From the NCBI GenBank assembly GCA_038093975.1, contig JBBPTG010000087.1:1-64000 (forward strand): DNA of 64,000 nt, read 5' to 3'. The stretch's first letter is position 1, and each line of letters starts with the position of its first letter. Position numbers and translations under genes: made by a program. Shown here in pieces: positions 22,319-33,404 of the stretch. Under the pieces are notes generated by a model that saw only the letters and a program-made list of their open reading frames with translations, had not been told where the DNA came from and searched no databases. This stretch comes from Chalciporus piperatus. Lineage: Eukaryota; Basidiomycota; Agaricomycetes; Boletales; Boletaceae.

Positions 22319-25300
22319 ATGTCCAGACAGTCCCGCAGCGCACCGCCGCCGCCGTCGTCGCCCACCCCACAACACAACTCGAAGCTGTCGAAATTCCTCC
22401 ACAAGCAAAGTCGCGACAGGTCAAAGTCCTTGACGGATCCTGCTGCAACTGGTAGCACCGCGAGCATCGCAAGCTCGAGCTCGTCCGTTCCGACATCGCA
22501 CAGCACATCTGCAAAGTCTCAAGGCCGCTCGAGCCCCAGAAAGGACAAATCGAGCAGTGGGAACTCCAAAGAGGATAAGTCAACCGCTGCCGATAATGGC
22601 GACAGCGAGTCCGAGGATGGCTTCGACGAGGCGCCCGTGATCGTCGAGCCCTCAGACTCCCCACGAGCCCGCACATGGTCTGGCCGGCCGCTCAGCACTA
22701 TTTCCGACATCCGACCTATGTACACACCCTCCTCATCAACCCGCATATCCGATCTACCAACTCGTCTCACCGGCTGGCTATCACACACATTCAGTAATTC
22801 ATCAACAGACCTCACTCTCCCTTCTATCCTGTCTCAGTCTCATATGGTAGCCGCGTCACCCAAGTCAAAGTCGAACCCGCTCCTCACGGCGGCCAAGCAT
22901 GGCAAAGGCCATCTTGACCGCGCTATGCGCTTCCTCCTCGACAGCGACTCAACACCAGACAGGTGTTCAGAACCCATCTGGTTACTCGGCGTGCAACATC
23001 CAGGCTATGAACCACCACCCCCAGCCACTCCTAGCCGCCGTCCGTCTGTGGAATCGCGTCGGGCCCCATCTTTCCACTCCAACACGTCTTCATCTGCCAC
23101 CGTCTCCGAACTTTCTCAGTCGCAACCTCCATCAAGCAAGAACCCTGCCGCCAATTGGCCCCCCGTATTCTACGCCGATTTCACCTCACGAATATGGCTC
23201 ACGTACCGTAGCCAATTTGCCCCAATACGAGACTCAAATCTCTCAACCCTCGAAACTGATCTCGCGTCTGGAGCACAGGCAGCTACGCCCTCGAGTCCGC
23301 GCCCTCGGAAGTGGAATTGGCCAGGCACAGGCGAAAAGGGGTGGACAAGTGACGCTGGCTGGGGTTGTATGCTTCGCACAGGTCAATCATTACTCGCCAA
23401 CGCCCTACTTCATTCGCACCTGGGGCGAGGTAAGCACATATTTTTCATGGTCCCCGTCGCATTCTCTCATTGCGCCATTTCTCAGACTGGAGGCGGCCCC
23501 CATACCCTGTTCGCACAAACGACTTTGCCACATATGTCCAGATTATAACGTGGTTTCTTGATTCTCCACTGCCTCAAGCACCTTTTAGCGTGCATCGCAT
23601 GGCTTTGGCGGGTAAAGACCTCGGTAAGGATGTTGGTCAATGGTTTGGGCCAAGTACCGCTGCCGGTGCGATCAAGTAGGTCCCTTTTCATACTTCAGCC
23701 TTGGGGTACCTAATTTTGTATCGCAGAGCTCTTGTACATGCCTTCCCTGAAGCAGGTCTCGGGGTGGCCGTTGCTGCAGACGGCGTGGTATATCAATCCG
23801 ATGTATATGCGGCCTCCAATGTTCATACTGGTTCTCCACGGAGGCACACGGGATCATCGTGGGGTGAGCGTGCCGTGCTTGTGCTGATTGGCATTCGTCT
23901 GGGCCTCGACGGGGTCAACCCTATTTATTACGAGCCCATCAAGGTAAGCACCGTTCTCTACTCGCTCCACCTACGGATCTATATGAATTTTCTCGCAGGC
24001 ACTGTACACCTTCCCTCAATCTGTCGGAATTGCGGGGGGTCGGCCTTCTTCCTCCTATTACTTCATGGGCTCTCAGGAAGATAACCTCTTTTATCTCGAT
24101 CCTCACCATGCACGAGCATCGGTTCCCCTCCGTCCAGCACCGCCCTTGTCTGTGCATGACTATCCTACCGTCCGCAGCCGCGAAAGCACGCCGGATAATA
24201 CCTCCGACCCGCGCGCAGTCACGCGCTCGCCTGGGCCTCATTCTTCGTCTTCCCACCACCACCGCACGCCCACTTCCCCTTCTTCGGTGAAGACCGGATC
24301 ATCGACATTCTCGTACCATGTACCGATCTCTCCATCCCCTCTGCAACACCAACTCTCTACTTCGTCGAGTGTTTCTTCCTCTTCAGCTTCGTCACAGCAC
24401 CCCTCGCGTTGGCAAAATGCCAGCATGCCTACGTCCCCTTCACCTGCTCTCAGTGGATCTGACCTAGACCCTCGCGAGCTTGGAGTCGAAGAAGAAGAGT
24501 TGGACGCCGTCGCAGAACATTATGTGACACAGTACAGTGCCGCAGAGTTGCGCACGTTCCACTGCGATCGCGTCCGCAAGATGCCCTTGAGTGGTCTGGA
24601 TCCCAGCATGCTCATCGGGTTCTTGTGCAAAGACGAGAAGGATTGGATTGACCTGCGACGACGGATTAACGAGGTCGGCCTCGCAATTTGGTTATTTGTG
24701 TCCGTCATCTGATTAACGTAAATCACCAGCTCAGTGCCAAGTACAAGACGATCTTTACCATTCAAGATGAGCCTCCGTCTTGGCCCTCCGATTCTGATGA
24801 GTATATGGGCCTCGAATCCATATCTGATCCCGATGATATGGACATGGACCCCGAAGAAGAGAGTTTAGAAGCCGACGGAGCCGAAGAACCCCCTCGCACT
24901 CGTGACAACGATGACCGATTCTTTGATATGCGTTCGACCTCTATTTCTCCCGTTGGTAGCAGCGTTAAAGGCGGAGCGAAAGGCTCCGAGGCAGATACTG
25001 AGGAAGATCCCATCGGACCTATCACTCCTGGACCGAACTCGACATTCGGGGTCGATAATCAGGAGGAAGCCATCAAAGACCTCCCTAAGAATGAAGACTT
25101 TGAGGAGATCGATGCCAACGAGGGGGAGGATGACGACGACTGGGTTGACCCTTCGATGCCAACGCCTCTTGCACAATCGGTTGAACGTCCGTACGCCCCT
25201 CCGATGGCGAAATCAACGTCGGCAGGGTCAAAGGGTAGCTCTGAGAGCAAGAAGGGGAAGAAGGGGAAGAAATCAAAGAAGGTAAACGTCATGGTCAAAG

Positions 25301-25476
25301 CACCGTCGCCTCCTGAGGAGCACTTCCCATTTCCGCGATCCCTCGAGGAGAGTTTCCACGAACGCTCAGACGAGACGATCAATTACGAGAAACGGATGAA
25401 CAACGCCCGTGCTCGTGATGGCGGACGTACGGAGAGCGGTGGTGTCAAGGCAGTGTTGACGGACGATATTCGGTGA
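22319..25476 (+). CDS. ATG4: Autophagy cysteine protease Atg4 (peptidase C54)
   Basis: Five exons join in frame: 22319-23429, 23486-23675, 23727-23943, 23999-24673 and 24730-25476, giving 979 residues, much longer than yeast Atg4. Atg4 trims the Atg8 C terminus to expose Gly and later releases Atg8 from phosphatidylethanolamine. The catalytic Cys lies in [20 protein letters not shown]. The Asp-His pair lies in LFYLDPHHA after [14 protein letters not shown] and [13 protein letters not shown]. The substrate-gating region is [18 protein letters not shown]. Unusual parts are a Ser-rich N-terminal extension (about 230 residues), a Ser/Pro-rich insertion of about 140 residues after the DPHH motif, and a long acidic tail. 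The tail starts with [11 protein letters not shown], which fits an Atg8-interacting motif (acidic residues then YxxL). Met at 22319 is the first ATG in the frame. Confidence 0.95.
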
Positions 25477-25899
25477 CGTTTCATCCACTTTTGGGATGTC
25501 TCTGTCTATGGTTGGCGAATGAGACTACTTTTTTTCGGCTTGGTCATTTTCCTCTTCTTTTGATTTCTTCTCAATTATGGTGGTCTTTGAGCCCGTTCTT
25601 TCTTCAAGTGTCAAGCCCCAAGTTTACTGTTATCAGGCCGTGTGCAAGCTTATGGACGTGTATAATTGGCTGAATCCATTCGCTTGGATCGGTGTAAGTC
25701 TCTGTAACTATGTACCTCTTGTTCGACAATCACTAGGCCCGTAGATGATACCCTCGACTTTAAATTCGCCTTTCGAACTAAACTTGTCATCCAATGACCG
25801 TACGTGCGCTGTGAGTTTCGGTTTTGAACTCTGAGGATTCGGGAGCTGAGATAACATATCGACAAACTTGAGCGATATCTCTCTTGATCAGTAGCTGCC
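25477..25899. other. ATG4 3' flank and DUF952 gene leader
   Basis: T-rich sequence after the ATG4 stop, followed by the putative leader of the next plus-strand gene. No additional feature recognised. Confidence 0.5.
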
Positions 25900-26325
25900 A
25901 TGTCTACATCGAACGACAACCAGCCAACATACGTCTACAAACTCATCGCGCACACAGCTCCCCCTCCTCCGGAGGAGCTCCCTGAGGCACTCCCCGTGAG
26001 TGACCTCGACCGAACATCAGGATTCGTCCACCTTTCCACCGCACGTCAAGTTCCCAACACCCTCAAGTTCTTCTTCAGCGACCACCCACACGTGTACGTC
26101 CTTCGTCTCGTCCACGACGTGGTAGAGAAGAACATCCGCTGGGAGGACCCGAAGGCGGAAGTGTGCGGGCCGCGTGGTGGAGAGGGCATGTTCCCCCACT
26201 TGTACAATGGACTGAAGGTCGGGCGTGAGGAGGTGGAGAGCGTGCGTGAGTTGAAGAACGTGGAGGGTGGGTGGGAGAAGGCTATCGATGCGGATGCTGC
26301 ATTCAAGGAGTGGTTTATCTACTAA
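25900..26325 (+). CDS. DUF952 family protein
   Basis: A single-exon gene of 141 residues, one of the few intronless genes here. The ATG lies in a good context (GCCATGTCT). DUF952 landmarks are in order: YVYKLIAHTAPPP at the N terminus, SDLDRTSGFVHLSTARQVPN (matching the family GFIHLSTA.Q block), FFFSDHPHVYVLRL, IRWEDPK and MFPHLYNGLKVGREEVESV near the C terminus. DUF952 proteins are small, widespread in bacteria and fungi, and resemble glutathione S-transferase-related or ADP-ribose-type folds in some reports. Their biochemical role is not established, so no function is assigned. The gene is downstream of ATG4 on the same strand. Confidence 0.92.
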   Translation: MSTSNDNQPTYVYKLIAHTAPPPPEELPEALPVSDLDRTSGFVHLSTARQVPNTLKFFFSDHPHVYVLRLVHDVVEKNIRWEDPKAEVCGPRGGEGMFPHLYNGLKVGREEVESVRELKNVEGGWEKAIDADAAFKEWFIY

Positions 26326-26635
26326 AGATATCCCGGTGGGTCCGAGTCCGAGTTTGGGAGTCCGAGGACAGTTTACCGGCAGGTGAGCATGATATTTTTC
26401 TTCGAATCAACTCGATTCTGATGTAGAGAGCAGGTAACATAAATGCGATGTTGAATCGACATGTAGCGGGTCATTAGAATGTCTCTTGAAAATTCGACAC
26501 TAGAACTTCGTCCGCTCGTCTCAGTGTTTCCCGCCGTCGCCAGGTTTCCAGTTAGGTCCTTTACAAGTGCGGTCGATCATCGAGTCGTATACAACGCAAC
26601 CCATGCAACATAGTGTCAAAATATTCACTATCAAA
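26326..26635. other. Tail-to-tail intergenic gap
   Basis: 3' flanks of the DUF952 gene (plus strand) and the F-box gene (minus strand). An open frame continuing through 26521-26862 on the minus strand overlaps the F-box last exon in another frame and is not called. Confidence 0.5.
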
Positions 26636-28256
26636 TCATACAAATGCATGGACCCTGATGTCATCCAACACTGCATAGCAACCCTGGCCACGCCATGCAT
26701 CAAATCCCATCGTGAGAGGGAGGTCACTGAGCGTGGACACATCCCTCCTTGGCCCAGAGTCGACCCGACAAACTGGACCACTCGCATCCACGGAAACCGT
26801 TTGAATGCTAGTGTGTCCTGACATTTGGTGCTCGATGCAGCACACGCTGCGTCCGAACCCATCCTCCGAGATTTCCATCCCCAGAAACATCACGTATTCA
26901 TCCTTGAAAGAGATCACAGGGGTACATTGTGACACTGTGATCATTCCAATTCCGGGAGAACTTGAAGCGGTTAGAGTGAGGTCTATGGCCCTGTAGTCTT
27001 TTTCGCGGCCCCCGGAGCCACCCACGTGCTCGGTACGACAAGTCATGACTCGTATCTCTGTCGTCTGCACCCCTCCAACATTGGTGACCTTATTCCGACG
27101 GAGGACCCACTTGGGTGATGCAAAAATCTTGCATATCCCTTCGTGTGTCATCTGTAACATCCCTTCGTCCTCGGCAGTAGCACTGGACTCCACTTCCGAA
27201 GGAAGGCGGAATGCCTGTATGTAGTAGTCACCGTGAAATCCAATACCAAAGGTGGCAAGAATATGCGTGTCTGTTAAGAGGAAGTCCTCGCAGTGCGAAT
27301 GAATGGAACGCTTCAAATCCTCGAGCATTTCCGGTGCCTTTACTTCCACTTCATTATAGCCAGACGGATGATGATATAGCAAACTTACCATGGCAGACTT
27401 GAATGGTGGAAGATGGTACATCTTCTCTGTTGTCACGTCGAACACCGCAAATATAAATTCCCCATCTTCCCCATGAGCTGTATGGAGGCATATGTATCGT
27501 GGACCGACAGTCATCTCGTCGACTCCCTCGTGTGGATATGGAAGCGGAATGGCAGCCTCTAGCGATAGTGATGAACTATGGTGGCCAACGATCTTCAACA
27601 AGGTCCTATCGTGTTTCACGCTATCAGTCACTGGTTCAATAGTACAACTAAAACTTACAATGGGTAACTCCCATTAGGTATGAGAAGCATGTATGTGATG
27701 GGATGACCTGCCAGAGTGACCGTGTCAGAAGCCAGGAAGGTAGCGTCGATGGGATCGTCCGGACGAAATAAGACATGAGTTTGCGGGTCGTCGGAGTCGA
27801 TGTTGCGGTAGACTACGGATGACTTGATGGTTGTGATGAACCACGATCCCCAGTTCAGCAAACTCCACTGATTCACATTGTCGCCTACTCTGGGGAATGT
27901 GCGAACAGCGCGGAGATGGAAGCTGCGATCAGACCAAGGCTCCAACTTTGCAGATTGGACTAATGTACGCTCGAGGAACATCAATCCCTCTTTGTCACCG
28001 GCACGTAGGTATGGTCCTGGAGGTCGGGGAAGTGCTGCACTTTTGTACGCACGGATCCAAACCACGGGCTGGGATGTCACTGAATACAATGTCTTAGAAA
28101 CCTAGATCATCGAGTCGATCCGATCAAATCAGCGGTAATCAACATATCAATGATCTCAACCATGCTTACCTGTCGAAGACGGATAATATCTGGTGGTGAG
28201 AGAAAGGATACGATGCGAAGGAGAATGTCTTCTGGAAGATCTGTGAGTCCCGACAT
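26636..28256 (-). CDS. F-box protein
   Basis: Three exons, 28256-28170, 28101-27659 and 27620-26636, keep frame and give 504 residues. The first exon joins to an F-box at the very N terminus: LTDLPEDILLRIVSFLSPPD followed by RLRQ, then VSKTLYSVTSQPVVW. F-box domains bind Skp1 and connect substrates to SCF ubiquitin ligases. The remainder is a beta-rich region of the kind found in many mushroom F-box proteins, without a repeat I can name. It contains EFIFAVFDVTTEKMYHLPPF and ASSSPGIGMITVSQCTPVISF, which recur in a second, broken copy at 60895-61744. The family is strongly expanded in Agaricomycetes. The substrate is unknown. The 38-nt second intron is short but has GT..AG ends and restores frame. 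Confidence 0.85.
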
Positions 28257-28949
28257 CCTGGAAGTTCAAACGTTCAATGGGAGAGCGGAAAAACTCGTGA
28301 GAGCATTGGAAACACCGAACCTCTAAGGAACGGGCCGGTTATCAGGTATATCGGTCCGATGGTTCGTAGGCTAGTCGTGCATCTTGTTATTGAGTAGTAT
28401 TAATGTATGTATCGAAAGGATTATGAAACGCCGAGCCACTCAGATATCAGTGAGTATAAGTAATCTCCCCCTTAGGTAGGAAGACAGTCGTTCCTACCCT
28501 TCTAAGGCGTTGCCGTTGCCGTTGCCATTTCAACTTTGCCCGTTTCCCTTGCATAGCTCGATATGTACTACATACAAGCTTGACATCAAATATGACATCG
28601 ACATTTGACACCGACCTTGGCAACATTGCAGTACAAACTGCAACCATACTTACCCGAAACGCACACTTGTCACCAGCAGTCACTAAGCCATCTCCCTCAC
28701 CCTCGACTTTCAGCTGCTGGTGTTCGACGACCCGAGCAACTAACAATGCTTCGGAAACGTCAGTGAACACATTGGTGATTCGGAACCACTTGCTAGATAT
28801 TAAATAACTTGGCCCAGCCCGCCTTCCGAGATTATCGAGCGTAAGAAATGCAAGTTTTCCGGTCACCAATGCCCACCTCAAATTTCAGCCAGGCGAGTTG
28901 GTATATAGTTCATGACCAACCTAACCCTGACTTCGAATAACCATAGACC
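28257..28949. other. No intact gene, possible debris
   Basis: A 144-codon minus-strand frame (28881-28447) is open but has no recognised domain. Inside it, about 28560-28510, a tract reading GGGAAACGGGCAA then repeated GGCAAC on the minus strand resembles the Gly-Asn-encoding tail of the acid phosphatase gene at 30150-30080. Confidence 0.4.
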
Positions 28950-29696
28950 TAAACTCGATTTATCGACACACGTCGGGGAACTGGCTATGCAACAATAAGG
29001 AACACCACGAAGCAAGAACCATCTCGTTCGACATTCCTGCAGGCTTTTGTCAGCTTGCCGCTGAAGCGACTGGTGCAAACGCCGTGACCGACATGCTCAA
29101 AATCAGCGAAACTTTCAACAGAATTTTTCTCCTTCGCTTCGACACGGGTCACGAAGCCATCGCGAAATTTCCTACTCCCTCGTTGGGCCCGCTCATTTTG
29201 CGACTGCGAGCGAAGTTGCCACCATGGACTTCTTACGGCGTCAGCTAGCCTTCCCTATCCCGCGTGTTCTCGCATGGAGCTCTCGTGCTGAGAGCACCGA
29301 CGTCGGCACTGAATTCATTTTGATGGAGAAAGCAACAGGGAGTCTCCTTTCAGATGTATGGGGAAATATCCCCCAGTCTGAGCAGGGGGGACCCGCCAGG
29401 ACCCTTGGACGCATCCATGCCACTACACTCGTGAATTCCTGGATGAAGCCGTCATCATTGCTATTATATCTGAACAACTGGTCGACATGGCGTCTTTTTT
29501 GAATCGTGAGTTTGACCTGGGCGACTATGGATATGTCGAGGGCGACTGCACCAAATTTGAAACGGTCAAGGCAGCATTGCTGGAGAGGAAACTGGAATAC
29601 GTTGATCAGGGAAAACATGGCGGGGACAAGCTGACGAGGTTCCGTATATGGCCATCCAGAGATACTCTCTGTGACCAGGAACACCAGTCACTTTAG
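28950..29696 (+). pseudogene. Aminoglycoside-phosphotransferase (APH)-family kinase, broken
   Basis: Family blocks occur in order but in shifting frames. GNWLCNNKEHHEA and FCQLAAEATGANAVTDMLK are followed by FNRIFLLRFDTGHEAIAKFP (nucleotide-binding lobe). One frame later come AHFATASEVATMDFLR, FPIPRVLAWSSRA and TEFILMEKATGSLLSDVW. Finally SEQLVDMASFLNREF occurs in a third frame, ending at TAG 29696. The catalytic-loop part (HxD, then DxE) is missing. Fungal APH-like proteins of this type resemble mitochondrial AIM9 or small-molecule kinases. With at least two frameshifts and no C-terminal half, this is a relic. No start codon is evident. Confidence 0.75.
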
Positions 29697-29882
29697 AAAC
29701 ATTCATGTAGAGCTCGCATTTAATACAGTGATCCGATGGACCATGTTTCTCCGTTGACATCACAGTGATAACCCCCATCGAAAGAACGAAAGATGGAGTG
29801 AATCATTGACGAATCCGAGTCGTTGTCACCAGGCTCCGAGTCACCTACACAGAGACCCAAGGCATCGAAGAACTAGTCCCAA

Positions 29883-29940
29883 ATGTCTGCTGCATCCAAC
29901 ACTGGAGTTGCTATCCTCGGAAGTGGTATCGTTGCCAAGG
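29883..29940 (+). pseudogene. Orphan first exon of a Gfo/Idh/MocA-type oxidoreductase
   Basis: ATG at 29883 opens MSAASNTGVAILGSGIVAK, ending exactly at a GTGAGC donor. VAILGSGI with following small residues is the glycine-rich start of the NAD(P)-binding fold used by Gfo/Idh/MocA dehydrogenases. No second exon follows, because the acid phosphatase gene (opposite strand) ends 140 bp downstream. The exon is therefore stranded, most simply by a deletion or rearrangement. It is short, so chance resemblance is possible. Confidence 0.5.
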
Positions 29941-30078
29941 TGAGCGAACACCGTACGGTCATCCCAACTTGTATAACTCACAATCACAACAAGCCTCTTT
30001 CCACTAATACCTATCACGCGTTTACACTCACTTAGATATCTAGAAGTCTAAATGTTCGACTCAATCCCCCGTCGCCAT

Positions 30079-32238
30079 TCAGTTGCCATTGCCATTGCCG
30101 TTGCCGTTGCCGTTGCCGTTGCCATTTCCTTGCCCGTTTCCCTTTCCACCCGAATTTCCATTGTCGTGCGCCTTGTATAACGTCGCACTATCGAGAACGG
30201 TCCCGTTGGCGCTCGAAACGAACTCGTGCGTAAGGTGGGTACGGTTATGGAATGTCAGCCTCGACCAGCCGTAGGCACTAATAGTCACAGTTTCGTCAGC
30301 AAGTGTACCAGATTATCACGCCCCCCACGCAACGCCACGATCACGAATGAAGACATGGCCGACAATAAGAAGCGAACAAAGCGAACAAAATGCAAAAGGC
30401 TGAAGGGGGAGGAAACTCACTCGTCGAATGCGTTGGCAACCCAGTATGGAGTACCAGTCAACGCGTCGAGACCGTCGTAGTGGCCAGCTGCACCGTTGAC
30501 AATGTTCCAGGGCGCAGTCGGGTTGTTAAGCCCAGCGGGGTCGACCGAGTCTACACAGGTCAGGGGACATTGTCAGACGACAGCAGCACGAGGTTGGTAC
30601 GCACAGTTTGCCATAGGCACGTTCCGCGCATAGACCTGCGGGTGGCGTAAAACAGAGCATTCGCAAGAGGGGGGTACGAGAACGCACGTGTACGTGGCCT
30701 TGCATGTATAGATCAACGCCGTACTTGACCATCAATGGCTCAAACGCCTGCTGACACGGCAAGCAGACATCTGCAGAGTCGTTCTGAGCGCCAATGTACC
30801 ACGGTCTGTGAAGACCAACGACAACCCAGGGTGTCTTTTCCCTGTCGACGGAGGCAAGGTCCTTTTCAAACCAATCATACTGCTGGTTAGGGGAACCGAA
30901 TGGGCCGCTGTTGGCGCCGGCATCGAAGCCGCCAACTTCGTCGGGTGATGGGATACCAACGGGAAGGTCAGTCTCTGTGTCGACGACGACAAAATGGGCG
31001 AGGCCGTAGTCGAAGGAATACCAAAAGTTGCTGAGACCACCAGATTCTTCAGAGGGCATACGGAAGTGGTTGACTGTGCAGGGGTGAGAATTCAGTCAAA
31101 GGGGAAGCGGAAAAATCGCTCGACTCACTGTATCCAGTGAAGTTTGTTTGGCCCGGAACACAGATGGTAGTGTCGTAGCTGATGTTATGCACCGAGTCGG
31201 TGGTTCCGCTGAGAGTACGCGGCGTTCATGGCTGGTTCGTAAAACCAGAAGAAATGCTTACCCGTTATCACAGTTAGCCTGTTAGGTGGTGATTTAGAAA
31301 CGGAGTCGGGCACAGGATAGCAAACTTGCCTCGTGGTTCCCCACACCGACCATGTATGGCATTGAGCTGGTAAGAGGTGTCATCTGGTCATAATATTGAT
31401 CCAGCAAGACGTTGTAACCATCGATAATGCTTGTCATGTTGGGAATGAGACTGTTGTTACCGAAATAGCCTTGCCAGCTTTCTTTAACGAAGTAGTCTGC
31501 ATAGGCAATGTCGCCGAAGTGAGCGATGAATTCGTAGGTACTGATGAAAGTCAGAACGAGCTAGTGAGCATCATGGATAAACTTACTCTTTGTTTTCGAG
31601 AAGACTCTGGATAGTGTTGAGATCATTAGGTCCGAGTGGGTTGGCAGCACCGCCGTATGGGCCAACCTGGGTGCTGAGACCGTCAGCACCCATTAGACCG
31701 AGATCGATGACGACAGCCATAGTGAAGGGGGTGTCATCCCCAGCTTCGCGTGCAGTGGTGAAGGTGTCGGTGGGCCTGTATGCACAGCCAGCACAGTTTC
31801 TGCAGAAAGAGAGTATGAGCCCAAGGGAAGAATGAGGAGGAAGGGGAGATGACTGAACTGGTAGGAGGTGCGGTACCAATATTTAGTGTTGGGCTTGAGA
31901 CCCGTGATTTTGACGTGGTTGTCGTACACGCGGGAGGAAGGGTAAGTGCTCGAGTCTCCCGAAGCAACATTGGTCAGGGCGGACGGAGACTCGCCATACC
32001 AAACCTGGGGGGTGTTGAGCTGGGCGAATGTGCTCCAGCTGACAGTCATGCCGGCAGAGCCAGCATATGCCAGGCGTTGCTGAAGTGGTTCATAAGGGTT
32101 GCACGGCACAGATCCGGGGACGTGGACACCTGTGGACTCTGCAAGACACGACCACGGGTTGGAGGTGTTTGTGATATCAATGAAGCCCTGGGCATTCGCC
32201 CCGAGCAGGATGGCAGAGACAAGAGCGAGCCGAAACAT
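30079..32238 (-). CDS. Secreted purple acid phosphatase (metallophosphoesterase)
   Basis: ATG at 32238. The N terminus MFRLALVSAILLGANAQG is a clear signal peptide. It is followed by an Fn3-like N-terminal domain (LAYAGSAGMTVSWSTFAQL, VKITGLKPNTKYWYRTSY). After several introns come metallophosphatase motifs: VVIDLGLMGADG (usual D-G position), FIAHFGDIAYADYF, VGVGNHEA, WVVVGLHRPWYIG and YMQGHVH. Together these provide the Asp, Tyr, Asn and His ligands of the Fe/metal centre. The enzyme should hydrolyse phosphomonoesters outside the cell, for phosphate scavenging. The C terminus is unusual: SGGKGNGQG followed by a run of alternating Gly-Asn to the stop, encoded by a GGCAAC/GGCAAT repeat. Intron edges within the middle were not all fixed. 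Confidence 0.92.
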
Positions 32239-33404
32239 GGAAAGCAGGAGATACGTCTCTTCGGGGAGAGAGCGGCATTATGAAGGTTGTACAAGTGGCA
32301 TGTGGAGTCGTTGGTGGGGGGACGTTCAAGTTCGGGGGCGGTTGGTGGTCCCGCATGGCCCCTCCAGACCAAGCCAATCATGCCCGCGGAGCCAATCAAA
32401 CGTTCATGCAACACTCATGGGCAAGGTCATTATCGATCAACATCCCGCTCGACGACAAGTCACCCGACCGGCGACAACAAGCACGTGTGCCGCTAAGGTG
32501 ACACGGCGAGAGATGTATGTCCCGGAATCAACCCGGAATCAACTCTTTCAACAAACCGAGTTGCTGATGGTATGATCGTTGTGGGTTGGTTGTGCGATTG
32601 GCTATTGATATTGAGTCAATTATGATTGGGCATTGAGCAAACTAATTTTGGTCACCATCTAACTTCAAAATTTGAAGTGACCTTGTGGCAACTTTTTCCC
32701 AGCTTGAACTTTTATCCATCCTTCGCGCAACTTCCTATTCTCTTTGACCAACTGCATGGTTGATGTTGGACTACCTAAAGAGGTTCGAACCGCGGAGGGA
32801 GAACCGAATTTGGGGGTCACAAGTACCACCTCTCGAGTACAGTCCTCAATATTTACGGCACAATCATGGCGAAGCGAACGATGAAGAGAAACTTTACTGC
32901 CGAGTCAGTTCCCAACATGAAGTATCTGAAAGCTTCAAAAGAAATTCTAGAAAGGATGATGGGCAGCCGCCGGCGTCAAAAAGCTCTTGGGGTACCCTCG
33001 TCAGACGAGGCAAGTGAGGATGAACCACGATCTCTTGCGTGGGGACCGCCGTCCTTCATGATAGGAGGGGCCACGATCTTGCTTCCTTCAATCATGTCTG
33101 GCTTGGCAACTTTCGAGTCTTATCCACAATTGATGTACTGAATTTCCTTCCGTTTCTCGGCGCCCCCCTCCCCCCCCCCACTCTTTGTATACTCAAGCTG
33201 GCGGAGGAGGATGGATGGGACTACCGAAGAAGGCGTCGGCGTCTCGACGAACGACTGTGATGTTGTAGTCTGCGAGGTCAAGCTGAGACAGTAACCCACT
33301 GACTCGGATTTCGGAGAGCGAGCTTGGGTTCATTAGAACCAGTCACATCCGTCAGCTTCGTGCATTCATTGGACCATGATACCCTGAGTCATACAAGCTA
33401 TTAC
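32239..33404. other. No supported gene
   Basis: Intergenic between the acid phosphatase start and the SMP-30-like stop. A plus-strand frame at 32866-33141 (MAKRTMKRNFTAES..) begins with a reasonable ATG but has no recognised domain. A homopolymeric C tract lies near 33170. No feature is called. Confidence 0.45.

Noticed and set aside
26521..26862. Alternative C-terminal frame over the F-box gene end, also open in the paralogue
   Set aside because: Similarity in this frame simply follows from DNA similarity between the two copies. The frame continuous with the rest of the F-box protein ends at 26636.
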